A stretch of 64,000 nt of DNA, taken from NCBI RefSeq assembly GCF_900564155.1, contig NZ_LS999839.1, forward strand, positions 3,345,097-3,409,096. Direction: 5' to 3'. Position 1 is the first letter of the stretch, and each line of letters begins with the position of its first letter. This document shows positions 9,138 through 17,729 of this stretch, piece by piece. The stretch is from Pedobacter schmidteae. Lineage in GTDB: Bacteria > Bacteroidota > Bacteroidia > Sphingobacteriales > Sphingobacteriaceae. Under the pieces are notes generated by a model that worked only from the letters and a program-made list of their open reading frames with translations, did no database searches and was not told where the DNA came from. Both the position numbers and the translations under genes were made by a program.

Positions 9138-10256
9138 ATGCCAAAAATGGAAAACATGCTTTTATTAATGCCTATCATCTTATTGTCTTGTACCAATGGA
9201 GAACTGGATAATGGTCCGGTCCCTTCGGATACCACAATTGTTTATACTATGCCTGAGGAATCAGCACCCCATGAAGGAACCTGGCTGCAATGGCCACATC
9301 AATACCAGTACGGGGTAACCTATCGTAATCGTTTGGATGCTACCTGGGTGGCTATGACCAAAGAACTGGTTATGGGCGAAAAAGTACACATTGTTGTCTA
9401 TGATGAAACAGAAAAGGAAAGGGTTGCGGTCTTGTTGACTGCAGCGGATGTAGCACTAAATAACGTTGATTTTAAAGTTTACCGAACGGATGATGTATGG
9501 GTTAGGGACAATGGACCAATTTATGTAAAAGATAAAAATGGAACTTTGTTTATTCAGGATTGGGGTTTCAATGGCTGGGGTAAAAAAGCAGCCTACCAAA
9601 ATTGTAATGCCATTCCTGCACAAATAGCCAAAGATATGGGGATTCAAAAGGTAGACCTGAATGCCACAATGATTAATGAGGGCGGGAGTGTGGAGATTGA
9701 TGGCCATGGCGTATTAATGGCCTGCAAAAGTTCAATTTTAAATGAAAACCGAAATCCTGGAATGACCCAGGCTCAAGCTGAAGCTATTTTTAGCAAAAAT
9801 CTGGGTATTACTAAATTTATCTGGTTGGAGGGTAAAGCAGGACTTGATATCACGGATATGCATATCGACGGATTTGCAAGATTCGCAAACGCTTCTACCA
9901 TCATTACCATGAATGCAGATGATCTGGATTACTGGCAGGTACCTGCGGGTGACGTTCAAAGTTTACAGGCGGCTACCAATAAGGATGGCGTGGCTTATAC
10001 TTTTGTAAAAGTGCCCCTAACCAAAAATGATGTGGTGACTACCTATGGCAAAAACGTAGGGAAAGGTTCCTATATCAATTATTATATTGCCAATAACAGC
10101 GTTTTGGTACCAAACTATAATGACCCCAACGATGCTGTTGCCAATAAAATTATCCAGGGAATATATCCCGGTAAAAAAGTAGTGGGTATTGATTGCCGTA
10201 ACTTATTTGCCAATGGCGGAATGGTGCATTGTGTAACACAGCAACAGCCTAAATAA
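9138..10256 (+). CDS. Exported agmatine deiminase / peptidylarginine-deiminase-type (PPAD) enzyme
   Basis: 372 residues, close to the usual agmatine deiminase length once the signal is removed. The family motifs are visible in order: 'HEGTWLQWPH' (~45-54), 'DDVWVRDNGPIYV' (~118-130), 'INEGGSVEIDGHGVL' (~179-193), 'DMHIDGFARF' with catalytic-type His242, and the C-terminal 'NGGMVHCVTQQQP' with nucleophile Cys365. These enzymes hydrolyse a guanidinium group to a ureido group plus ammonia. Unlike cytoplasmic AguA it starts with a lipoprotein-type signal (LLSC, Cys18), so it should be anchored in the envelope. The exact substrate (agmatine or peptide arginine) is not decided by sequence. Confidence 0.88.
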   Translation: MPKMENMLLLMPIILLSCTNGELDNGPVPSDTTIVYTMPEESAPHEGTWLQWPHQYQYGVTYRNRLDATWVAMTKELVMGEKVHIVVYDETEKERVAVLLTAADVALNNVDFKVYRTDDVWVRDNGPIYVKDKNGTLFIQDWGFNGWGKKAAYQNCNAIPAQIAKDMGIQKVDLNATMINEGGSVEIDGHGVLMACKSSILNENRNPGMTQAQAEAIFSKNLGITKFIWLEGKAGLDITDMHIDGFARFANASTIITMNADDLDYWQVPAGDVQSLQAATNKDGVAYTFVKVPLTKNDVVTTYGKNVGKGSYINYYIANNSVLVPNYNDPNDAVANKIIQGIYPGKKVVGIDCRNLFANGGMVHCVTQQQPK

Positions 10257-10422
10257 CTACAGATACCACTTTCTCTTGGTTTTTGCTTTGGCCATAGTGA
10301 ATGATCTTCAATGTAGTAGTCAGGATAATAGTGATAGAAATATTTTATGGAAAGTGGCAATTGCTTGTGCAAAAAGCAAATAAAAGCTATCTTGGCTTTA
10401 CATACAAATTAAAAAAGATCTT

Positions 10423-11397
10423 ATGCGTAAAAAAATCCTTGTATTGGGAATGAGTTGTTTGCTGATGGCCGGTTCTGCAGAATCTTTATTGGCCGCAAAG
10501 CATCAGGTATCGGCCGATAAAAAAATGCTGGCAGATGGTAAAGATTTAATTGGAAGATGGGACATTACTGTTGATGAAGATGGTAAAGCAGCGCCTTCCT
10601 GGTTAGAAGTTAAACTTTCAGGGTTTCGTACTCTGGTAGGGTATTTTGTGGCGACTTCAGGAAGTGCCCGTCCGGTTTCAGAAGTGAAATTTGACAATGG
10701 TAAGTTTAGGTTTGAAGTTCCTCCGCAATGGGAAAGTGGAAGTCAGAATTTTGTAGTTGAAGGTGAATTGACCGCTTCGGGAATTCAGGGGACTATGACT
10801 ACGCCGGAAGGTAAAAAATATAGTTGGAAAGGTGTTAAAGCTCCATATCTAAAAAGAACCGCTGCTCCTGTATGGGGTAAAGCTGTTCCCCTGTTTAATG
10901 GTAAAGATTTAAAAGGTTGGAAAGCAAGTGGTGCCAATCAGTGGGTAGTGAAAAATGGCATTTTGACCAGTCCGAAAGCAGGTTCTAACTTAATTACTGA
11001 ACAGAAGTTTAATGATTTCAAATTGCACGTAGAGTTCCGTTATCAGAAAGGCGGAAACAGTGGCGTGTATTTAAGAGGTCGTTATGAAACACAGATAGAG
11101 GACAGCCAGAAAGATGCACATCCAAATAGTGTGTTGTTTGGCGGCATATACGGTTTTTTAACTGCCAATGAAATGGTAACCCTGGGTCCAAATGAGTGGC
11201 AAACTTATGATATTACTTTAGTGGGACGTATGGTGACTGTGGTGGCCAATGGAAAAACTATTATCAGTAATCAGGAAATTCCTGGGATTACAGGTGGTGC
11301 TTTAGACAGCAACGAGGCTGAGCCGGGACCAATTTATTTACAGGGAGATCATATGCCTATCGAATTCAGAAAAATAATCATTACGCCTGCTAAATAA
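10423..11397 (+). CDS. Secreted DUF1080 (3-keto-disaccharide hydrolase-like) protein
   Basis: 324 residues with a signal peptide ending near 'SLLAAKH'. Residues ~30-140 form an N-terminal beta-rich part. Residues ~150-322 are the DUF1080 jelly roll, shown by 'PLFNGKDLKGWKA', 'WVVKNGILTSPK', 'FKLHVEFRYQKGGNSGVYLRG' and the terminal 'PIEFRKIIITP'. DUF1080 proteins have a concanavalin-like fold; some are reported to act on 3-keto-glycosides, others are only glycan-associated. It stands alone between the deiminase and a strong terminator. Confidence 0.88.
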   Translation: MRKKILVLGMSCLLMAGSAESLLAAKHQVSADKKMLADGKDLIGRWDITVDEDGKAAPSWLEVKLSGFRTLVGYFVATSGSARPVSEVKFDNGKFRFEVPPQWESGSQNFVVEGELTASGIQGTMTTPEGKKYSWKGVKAPYLKRTAAPVWGKAVPLFNGKDLKGWKASGANQWVVKNGILTSPKAGSNLITEQKFNDFKLHVEFRYQKGGNSGVYLRGRYETQIEDSQKDAHPNSVLFGGIYGFLTANEMVTLGPNEWQTYDITLVGRMVTVVANGKTIISNQEIPGITGGALDSNEAEPGPIYLQGDHMPIEFRKIIITPAK

Positions 11398-11420
11398 AAT
11401 AGACGGATTATATAAAGGAG

Positions 11421-11454
11421 ACCTGGAACAGTTTTAACTGTTCCAGGTTTTTTA
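11421..11454 (+). terminator. Rho-independent terminator after DUF1080 gene
   Basis: A perfect 11-bp stem (ACCTGGAACAG / CTGTTCCAGGT) with a TTTTAA loop, followed by TTTTTTA. Confidence 0.9.
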
Positions 11455-11540
11455 TTGGGATATGGTACAATTGGCTGGTAACGATGTTTTTACAGCTTGC
11501 ATTTTAAACCTTTTCTACTTTTTAATGTTTAAAATATAAA

Positions 11541-12194
11541 ATGTTGGTTATGAAAGTAGTAAAGTTAGGTATCATTCTGCTCGTGAGTGGGGTGATATGG
11601 TCTTGCAGCCCAATTACAAAAATTACCGGATCGTGGGTGGATAAATCTGCAAGAGGAAAAACAGTTAATGGACAAACCATTTTCATTGCCTCGCTAACCA
11701 GAAATATGAAGGTCAGAACGGAGCTTGAAAATGGGTTTACAGCATTGCTTGCTCAAAAAAATGTGAAAACAGTAAAAGGGAATGATTATTTCAATCCTGA
11801 TTTTTATAAGAAAATACCGGCTGAAAAGCAGTTGCTGTCACAGATCAGAAATTCGGGTGCAAATCTGATTTTGACCATATCAATGATCAATAAAAATAGT
11901 GAAACCCGATATGTTCCGGGCATCCGCGGGTATGCACCCTTCCCGTATTACAGATGGTACGGTGGATTCTATAGTTATTACAACTATTGGGGACCTATGT
12001 TTTATGAACCAGGTTATTATGTAACAGATAAAACCTATTTTATGGAGACCAATCTGTATGATATAGATAATAATAAATTGCTATGGTCTGCACAGTCTGA
12101 AACCGTTAATCCAGGTTCAATTGATAATTTTGTTCAGACTTATCCAAAAGTACTGATTGATCAATTGGTTAAAGACGGTTTATTATCGAACTAA
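11541..12194 (+). CDS. DUF4136-like envelope lipoprotein
   Basis: 217 residues; the second ATG at 11550 is an equally good start. The signal ends at a lipobox (VIWSC, Cys22). The opening after it, 'TKITGSWVDKSARG', and the closing 'DNFVQTYPKVLIDQLVKDGLL' fit the small DUF4136-type lipoproteins of Bacteroidota. The middle has a very aromatic stretch around residues 132-155 (Tyr/Trp/Phe/Pro/Gly rich), likely a surface loop. No enzymatic motif is seen. It is a single-gene unit ended by a strong terminator. Confidence 0.7.
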   Translation: MLVMKVVKLGIILLVSGVIWSCSPITKITGSWVDKSARGKTVNGQTIFIASLTRNMKVRTELENGFTALLAQKNVKTVKGNDYFNPDFYKKIPAEKQLLSQIRNSGANLILTISMINKNSETRYVPGIRGYAPFPYYRWYGGFYSYYNYWGPMFYEPGYYVTDKTYFMETNLYDIDNNKLLWSAQSETVNPGSIDNFVQTYPKVLIDQLVKDGLLSN

Positions 12195-12209
12195 GTTTTG
12201 CTGATTTGT

Positions 12210-12260
12210 CTAAATTAAATAGGCCATATCCTTACAAGGGATATGGCCTATTTAATTTAG
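12210..12260 (+). terminator. Rho-independent terminator after lipoprotein gene
   Basis: A long inverted repeat. The left arm contains TAAATTAAATAGGCCATATC, the right arm GATATGGCCTATTTAATTTA, with one bulge near the loop. The A/T-rich stem base can act as the U-tract. Confidence 0.75.
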
Positions 12261-12414
12261 AAGAAAGCTTTTCAAGGCTATATTTTCAAGGTCTCAAAAG
12301 CCTGTTTCAACGATAGGATTTGCCTTTGTACCTATCCGCTGTTTTACTATGCATTTTACTGATCTACCTTTAATCAACCGTAAAATAAATGCGGTATTTG
12401 AAAGGAGGCATAAA

Positions 12415-12606
12415 ATGAAAAAGTACAATCAATTCGACTGGGAGATCAGTATGTTTTTTGATCGCTATCCCAATGGATGTGGCATCAATTGTTATTGTGT
12501 TAATCCAGCAGACGATTGCGGCTGTGAAGAGTGCCAGAAGCGGCATGCTTACCGTACTTACTATAGCCCGATGCTGAAAAAACTTAAAGACTATAGGCTA
12601 AATTAA
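12415..12606 (+). CDS. Small cysteine-rich protein of unknown function
   Basis: 63 residues from the ATG at 12415. A start at 12349 is possible, but the internal ATG is preceded by an unusually good AAAGGAGG ribosome-binding site at ~12399-12406, rare in this window. Six cysteines cluster in ~21 residues ('NGCGINCYC' then '[12 protein letters not shown]'), which suggests a small metal-binding knuckle or disulphide-rich fold. No signal peptide is seen, so it is probably cytoplasmic. Its stop overlaps the stop of the convergent sulfatase gene by 4 nt. I do not recognise a family. Confidence 0.6.
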   Translation: MKKYNQFDWEISMFFDRYPNGCGINCYCVNPADDCGCEECQKRHAYRTYYSPMLKKLKDYRLN

Positions 12607-13943
12607 ATTCTTTTATCCGGATAGTTATTAAAAAGATCTATTAAATGCGACTTTTGCAGCTGATACGCAGGGTCATTGTACAAGTTCTGCCTTTCTGTAG
12701 GATCCCAGGATAAGTTGAACAATTCATAATCGGTGTTCTGCTCTTGTTTAGTCACCCGTAGTTTCCAATCGCCCTCTTTTACGCCTTCTAATGTGCGGTT
12801 AAAGTAATAAATAGGTTTATGGGGCTTTTTGTAATTTTTATTACTTAACAATCCGGCTATCGACTCGCCATCCAGTACTCTGTTTGGTACGGGTGTTTTG
12901 GTCCATTCTGCCAGACTGGGCATAACATCCAGATTAGAGATAGGGGTGCTGATCACTGCATTGTTTAGCGTATGGTTTTTGTAATAAACGATAAAGGGAA
13001 CACGATGTCCAGCTTCATAAGAAATGCCTTTGGAGCCTCTGAATATCCCGGCAGTACCAATATGATAAGGCTTGGTTGCTCCGTCATCAAACATGCGGGG
13101 TGGGGCATTTAGCCAGGGGCCATTGTCACTGCTGAAAATAAAAATGGTATTGTCGGCCTGACCGGTGGCTTCCAGTACTTTCCATAGGTTGGCCAATTCG
13201 CTGTCCATTTCTTCTACAACGCTGCCCAATGCACCTCCGCGATGTGTGTGGGCATTTTTGCCGGCAGCATAGGCTACCGGAAGATGGGGCATGTTGTGTG
13301 CCAGATATAAGAAGAATGGTTTTTGTTCTTTTTGTGCCTGTTTTACAAAAGCGATACTTTCCTGGGTATATTTTTTTATCAGTATAGAGTCGGCGGGTTT
13401 ATAAATTTCAGGCTTTCGGTTTCTGTAAATTTTGATCACGGTGTCTGTCTTTACATAAGGCGCTTTGTAATCATGACTGTACATCATCCCATAAAAAAGA
13501 TCGAAACCTTGTTTATTGGGTAATCCCGTACCATAATCTCCGATATGCCATTTACCAATGCAAGCGGTTTTATAACCGGAAGTTTTGAGCATCTCGGCTA
13601 TGGTTACTTCTTCATCGGGAATGGCCGTCTTGTCTCCGGGACCAATTACATAATTCAGATTTGAACGACTACAATACCTGCCTGTAAGCAAAGAAACCCT
13701 GGATGGTGAACAAGTAGGAGAGGTGGTTACAAAATTGGTAGCCATAATGCCTTTTTTTGCCATTTTATCCAAAAAAGGGGTTTGAATTACCGGATTGCCA
13801 TAACAGGAGAGGTCGCTATAGCCCATGTCATCAGTAAGCACAATAACTACATTCGGTTTTTTCTGGGCAAAGGTGATGCTAAAGCTAAAGCTTAAAAGGA
13901 GCAGTATTTTAAGGCTGTTAAGGAGGAAGGAAAAGGAACTCAT
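12603..13943 (-). CDS. Exported sulfatase (S1 family, formylglycine type)
   Basis: 446 residues from the ATG at 13943, chosen because it begins a clear signal peptide ending in 'SITFAQ'; an upstream start at 14006 adds 21 residues without purpose. The mature start '[23 protein letters not shown]' holds the metal-binding Asp pair. '[14 protein letters not shown]' contains the C-x-P-S-R sulfatase signature (Cys78) that is converted to formylglycine. 'GKWHIG' and '[10 protein letters not shown]' provide further active-site positions. It hydrolyses a sulfate ester or sulfamate; next to heparin lyases the likely substrate is heparin/heparan oligosaccharide. Position specificity (2-O, 6-O or N) cannot be told. 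The maturase is not in the window. Confidence 0.88.
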   Translation of the reverse strand: MSSFSFLLNSLKILLLLSFSFSITFAQKKPNVVIVLTDDMGYSDLSCYGNPVIQTPFLDKMAKKGIMATNFVTTSPTCSPSRVSLLTGRYCSRSNLNYVIGPGDKTAIPDEEVTIAEMLKTSGYKTACIGKWHIGDYGTGLPNKQGFDLFYGMMYSHDYKAPYVKTDTVIKIYRNRKPEIYKPADSILIKKYTQESIAFVKQAQKEQKPFFLYLAHNMPHLPVAYAAGKNAHTHRGGALGSVVEEMDSELANLWKVLEATGQADNTIFIFSSDNGPWLNAPPRMFDDGATKPYHIGTAGIFRGSKGISYEAGHRVPFIVYYKNHTLNNAVISTPISNLDVMPSLAEWTKTPVPNRVLDGESIAGLLSNKNYKKPHKPIYYFNRTLEGVKEGDWKLRVTKQEQNTDYELFNLSWDPTERQNLYNDPAYQLQKSHLIDLFNNYPDKRI

Positions 13944-14044
13944 GAGGGGGGCAGTAAGTTTAATATTTGCTAAATTAAATGTATGGAATAAGGAGGAGGA
14001 AGACAAGCCAAAATGTTTTGAATTTGGTGAATTTTTTATTCGTT

Positions 14045-15472
14045 CTATTTTACTCCTTTCTCATTAATGCTTTTGGTACCCGGTTCGGGCGTGGTGACTT
14101 TAAACAGATAGTTACCTGTTTCGCTGACCTGAAAAGAAAATTCACCTTTGTCATTTGTCGCTGTTACGATGAAGTTACCGCCAGGATTCTTACCGCCTTT
14201 TACGATGATCCCTCCAATCGGATTACCTGCTACCAGTGCCTGTGCCTTTACAGGCCTACTTTTGGTACTGCTTACACCTTTTTCACTGATGCTTCTGCCT
14301 TGTGGCTCATCCTGTGGAGTAATGGTAAAGGTATAATTGCCGGCCTCTAAATCGTTTAATACTAATTCTCCTTTGTCATTGGTAGTGATCACCATAAGGT
14401 TGCCACCCGGATTTTTACCGCCTTTTACTACAATACCACCTATCGGGGTACCAGCTACCAAAGCTTCAGCTTGTTTTCCGTTTATACTTTTTACTCCTTT
14501 TTTATCGATGCTTTTTTCGTTTGGTACAGTAGGGGCAACAACCCTTCCAGCTGCGTAAGAAGCAGAGGCTGCACCGCTACCGCCAGTTCCATTGCCAATG
14601 CTTGAAACAGCTGCTGTGTGTACCATACCATTATCGCCAGGTTTAGTTACCTTGCCCTTCAAACGTCTGGTTTTGCTGCCAAAATTCCAGCTCAAACCTG
14701 CGTTTACGACCATGCTTTGATAAGTTACACTACCGGATTGATCTATCATTTTTCCAGAACTTAATTGCCCAGGTTCATAAGTGTTTTTATCATTGAAGCC
14801 TCCGGCAGGTTTCAACCAGCTTTGCATAGTTTTGATTTCCGGTCCAAGGTTCAAAGATCCGGCAGCATAAATGCTTAAAGCATCGGAAAGGGGATAGCTG
14901 ATTTTTAACTGGGGCATGGCGATAAAGCCCGTACTTCTTACTTCAGGCGATTCCGAAAGCACAATGGTTTGTGTAGCACCGTTGACCATAACTGAACTGC
15001 TTTGTAAAAAGCCGTCTTGTTTTAAACTCATATATCCGCCGCTAATGGATGGGGAGAGGGTAAGTGATCCCAGTGTAAAATCGGCCTGTAAGCCTGCCGA
15101 CCCCATGAAACCTTTGTTAGCCGTTGCACCTTTTTGCGCATTGGCAATTTCTAAATTCCCACTGTATAGTTGGTAGGCTGCCTGAGTGGTGCCGGCATCT
15201 GGTGTCAGGCTTTTGACTGTTTGGTAGGCACCACCGGCTACAATGCCCAGGGCAAACTTGCCACTGCCTTTAACAGAGCCATCCCATCCTTTGCGTAAAA
15301 ATGGTACAAATACATTGGCATGGACATCCTGACCATTTCCAAGGTAGGCTTTTGTTTTTAAGGATGATGAACTATTGTTTACACCTCCGCCAATTGATAC
15401 GATTACGGGTTGTTGTGCTGCAGCTATACTGGTAGCGAATATTAAAAATGTGGTGAGTATATTTCTTTCCAT
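14045..15472 (-). CDS. Outer-membrane barrel-like protein with two C-terminal repeats
   Basis: 475 residues with a signal peptide ending near 'TSIAAAQQ'. Residues ~25-265 alternate polar and aromatic residues like an outer-membrane beta-barrel ('[17 protein letters not shown]' resembles a closing strand). After a Gly/Ser/Ala linker come two ~57-residue repeats (333-389 and 407-463), each with '[20 protein letters not shown]' and a 'TNDKGE...GNY-F' end, like carboxypeptidase-regulatory/Cna-B modules. They are bounded by 'KSI-EKGV' elements at ~320, ~394 and ~468. I know no function for this arrangement. It lies between the sulfatase and the heparinase III operon on the same strand, with a terminator separating it from the latter. 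Confidence 0.65.
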   Translation of the reverse strand: MERNILTTFLIFATSIAAAQQPVIVSIGGGVNNSSSSLKTKAYLGNGQDVHANVFVPFLRKGWDGSVKGSGKFALGIVAGGAYQTVKSLTPDAGTTQAAYQLYSGNLEIANAQKGATANKGFMGSAGLQADFTLGSLTLSPSISGGYMSLKQDGFLQSSSVMVNGATQTIVLSESPEVRSTGFIAMPQLKISYPLSDALSIYAAGSLNLGPEIKTMQSWLKPAGGFNDKNTYEPGQLSSGKMIDQSGSVTYQSMVVNAGLSWNFGSKTRRLKGKVTKPGDNGMVHTAAVSSIGNGTGGSGAASASYAAGRVVAPTVPNEKSIDKKGVKSINGKQAEALVAGTPIGGIVVKGGKNPGGNLMVITTNDKGELVLNDLEAGNYTFTITPQDEPQGRSISEKGVSSTKSRPVKAQALVAGNPIGGIIVKGGKNPGGNFIVTATNDKGEFSFQVSETGNYLFKVTTPEPGTKSINEKGVK

Positions 15473-15683
15473 AATGGGGTAGCTTTTTTGTTGTTTCTCG
15501 CTACTTGATGATATATCAAGACAAGTGACAAATTGTTACCCCTTAAAGACAGAAATTCTTAGCCTTTTAATAACTTGGCTTCGGCAAAATCAGGACAGTA
15601 TAAGGCCAGCTGTGGTATAGCTTCGGCAAACAGGTGCTTTTACCCGAAGCAGAGCCAGCACTGACTCGAAACTGTTATGAATT

Positions 15684-15712
15684 TAAAAAGGCCACATCAA
15701 ACGATGTGGCCT
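15684..15712 (-). terminator. Terminator of the heparinase III / GH88 operon
   Basis: A perfect 10-bp stem (AGGCCACATC / GATGTGGCCT) with a 4-nt loop, followed on the minus strand by five Ts. It lies just after the heparinase III stop. Confidence 0.9.
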
Positions 15713-15735
15713 CTCTATCTCTAAATAATAGAATT

Positions 15736-17715
15736 TTAATTACCTGTCAGTTGTTCCGTTAACTGACGTTTTTTGCCATCGATGTTTAACGTTAAATCGA
15801 GTGTACCTTTTGCCAGGTTATGTTTAGCGCCTTCTTTAACCGTAATTTCCGGTGCTTTAGCCCCTTCAAACGGATAAAGTACGGTGATAAAACTCGAGGT
15901 ATTTTCATCACCCTTCGCTTTTTCAAAAGCGAAAGCAGGGCGGGGAACTTCCTTACGGTAGGCATAAGATACTTTACCTTCTTCTTCAGTTAATACAGCA
16001 CCGTTGGCAAAACCCTGTATCAACAGGTTGTTGCCATCTTTATAACCGGTTTGAGCGCTATTGTTGCCTTTGTTAAAACGAACACCACTTTCTTCGGCAA
16101 ACTGGAAATGAACACCTACATTGCCTTTGGCAGTACCAATGGCCTCATCCACAATCACAAAGTATTTTTTGTCGACAAACAATACGCTGCGGCGGTGGCT
16201 CAGTGTTTTATAACTAGGATTGCTGTACACCAAAAGATCAACAGCAGGACTTGTTTTCCATGTGATCAGCTTTGCATCACAAGTCTCCATATTGTTGTTG
16301 TCCAACGTCAAGGTCTTGTGTACTTTAGTCTGGCGGTAGGCTTCTCTTAATTTCTGTATTTCTTCATTTCCGCTATACACATAACAACCCGCATCAGGCA
16401 TAAAATTACGGCCTTTTACCCAAAGGTCGAAGGTGCCGTTGTCGGGCTGACTATGGAAGAATCCCGGAGGGCTGGCCCTTAGTACCATTACGGTAGCATT
16501 TTCTTTCCAACCGTTTCTAAAAGTGTAAAAGCCACCTGTTTTTAGGGCGCTGGATAAATAAGCAGGTGTAGTACCCTGTTTTCCTTCGGTAGCAAAATAC
16601 TTGATAGTTTGGTTTTGAGGAAACACTTCCAGCCAGCTTTTATACTCTTTCAGCATCTGATCTTTGTTGGCCAGTTTCGCATCTCCAAACATGGGATAAA
16701 CATAGTCAGGGAAAGAAAAATCGGCCAGGGCAATGATCATCTGTTCTATGGTCTTTTTATAGCTGTCCGGAAATTCATTGGCCATACCCGTTAGCTGTGT
16801 CATACGCAAGGCCTTTAAAAAGATATTGATGGTGGCTACATGATAGTTTGGCGATAACTCAAACTGCAGGCCATCCGGATAAATCTGTTTTTTGATCTCG
16901 GTATTTAGTATCTCTATACCACTTTTTCTCCAGGCATCCGCAGCTTTAAGTTCCGGGAAAAAACAACCCGCATAAATGATGCGCTGCGCTTCAAACAACA
17001 AATGGTTCCCTTTTTCAGAGTAATTGTTCAGGATATGATTGGCCTGCTGATTGTAAATATTCAAAAACTCAAGCAGAAAATCAGGGCTGAAGCTAGGTGA
17101 AGTAATAAACATATTGAACATGGCAGGCTGGTCCTGAATGCGGGTAGCCACTTCTAAAGGGCGCCAGGCAAATCTGTCGTTTTCTTTAGACAGACCCAAT
17201 GGGTTCTTTTTTACCCAGTCGCGGAACTGGAAAATCCACTCTTTGGCGTATTTTTCATCACCCGACGACCAATAGGCCAGTCCCATAGGCTCCCACCAAT
17301 ACATACGGTGCAATTGCCAGCGAATTTCATTGTCCTTAACCGGCCAGTGTTGCCAGTTGATATCCTTACCATAATCAATAAAACCATAACCAGGGTGTAC
17401 ATAAAACTGGTGCAACATGCCTTTGTCGGCTTTTTCTTGTACACCTGCAGGTAGCTTTTTGCCGGCAAAACGGGCTTTATCTTCCTTATTGTATTCAGGA
17501 TGTTTGATGTTGCTCCGCTTTCTGTAGTATTTTAACAGCGCTTTAGCCGCATTTTCATAGTCTTTGGCCGTTACCAGTTTATTTACTTCTTCCAGTCCCG
17601 GATAACTTAGGTTCAGGTTATTGAAACTATCCTTAGTTACCGGTGTACCCTGCTGTTGTGCAAACAATAGCGTAGGGACAAGGGTAAGTAATAAAAAGAT
17701 CCTTTTCAGTTTCAT
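15736..17715 (-). CDS. hepC: Heparinase III (PL12 heparan-sulfate lyase)
   Basis: 659 residues, the same length as P. heparinus heparinase III as I recall it, with an export signal (MKLKRIFLLLTLVPTLLFAQ). The N-terminal alpha-toroid carries 'DINWQHWPVKDNEIRWQLHR', 'WRPLEVATRIQ' and 'KGNHLLFEAQRI' (Asn237); 'LSPNYHVATI' gives Tyr291. The C-terminal beta-sandwich domain has 'SPPGFFHSQPDNGTFDLWVKGRNFMPDAG' with His421. Asn, Tyr and His fall at a constant -3 offset from the published catalytic Asn240, Tyr294 and His424. It cleaves lowly sulfated heparan sulfate by beta-elimination. It lies 14 nt after the GH88 gene and is certainly in its operon. Confidence 0.95.
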   Translation of the reverse strand: MKLKRIFLLLTLVPTLLFAQQQGTPVTKDSFNNLNLSYPGLEEVNKLVTAKDYENAAKALLKYYRKRSNIKHPEYNKEDKARFAGKKLPAGVQEKADKGMLHQFYVHPGYGFIDYGKDINWQHWPVKDNEIRWQLHRMYWWEPMGLAYWSSGDEKYAKEWIFQFRDWVKKNPLGLSKENDRFAWRPLEVATRIQDQPAMFNMFITSPSFSPDFLLEFLNIYNQQANHILNNYSEKGNHLLFEAQRIIYAGCFFPELKAADAWRKSGIEILNTEIKKQIYPDGLQFELSPNYHVATINIFLKALRMTQLTGMANEFPDSYKKTIEQMIIALADFSFPDYVYPMFGDAKLANKDQMLKEYKSWLEVFPQNQTIKYFATEGKQGTTPAYLSSALKTGGFYTFRNGWKENATVMVLRASPPGFFHSQPDNGTFDLWVKGRNFMPDAGCYVYSGNEEIQKLREAYRQTKVHKTLTLDNNNMETCDAKLITWKTSPAVDLLVYSNPSYKTLSHRRSVLFVDKKYFVIVDEAIGTAKGNVGVHFQFAEESGVRFNKGNNSAQTGYKDGNNLLIQGFANGAVLTEEEGKVSYAYRKEVPRPAFAFEKAKGDENTSSFITVLYPFEGAKAPEITVKEGAKHNLAKGTLDLTLNIDGKKRQLTEQLTGN

Positions 17716-17729
17716 TGTGGTTGTTTTAA

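Noticed and set aside
13979..14350. Plus-strand 123-codon frame across the sulfatase/barrel gene junction
   Set aside because: Antisense to two minus-strand genes; Cys- and Phe-rich random-looking translation.
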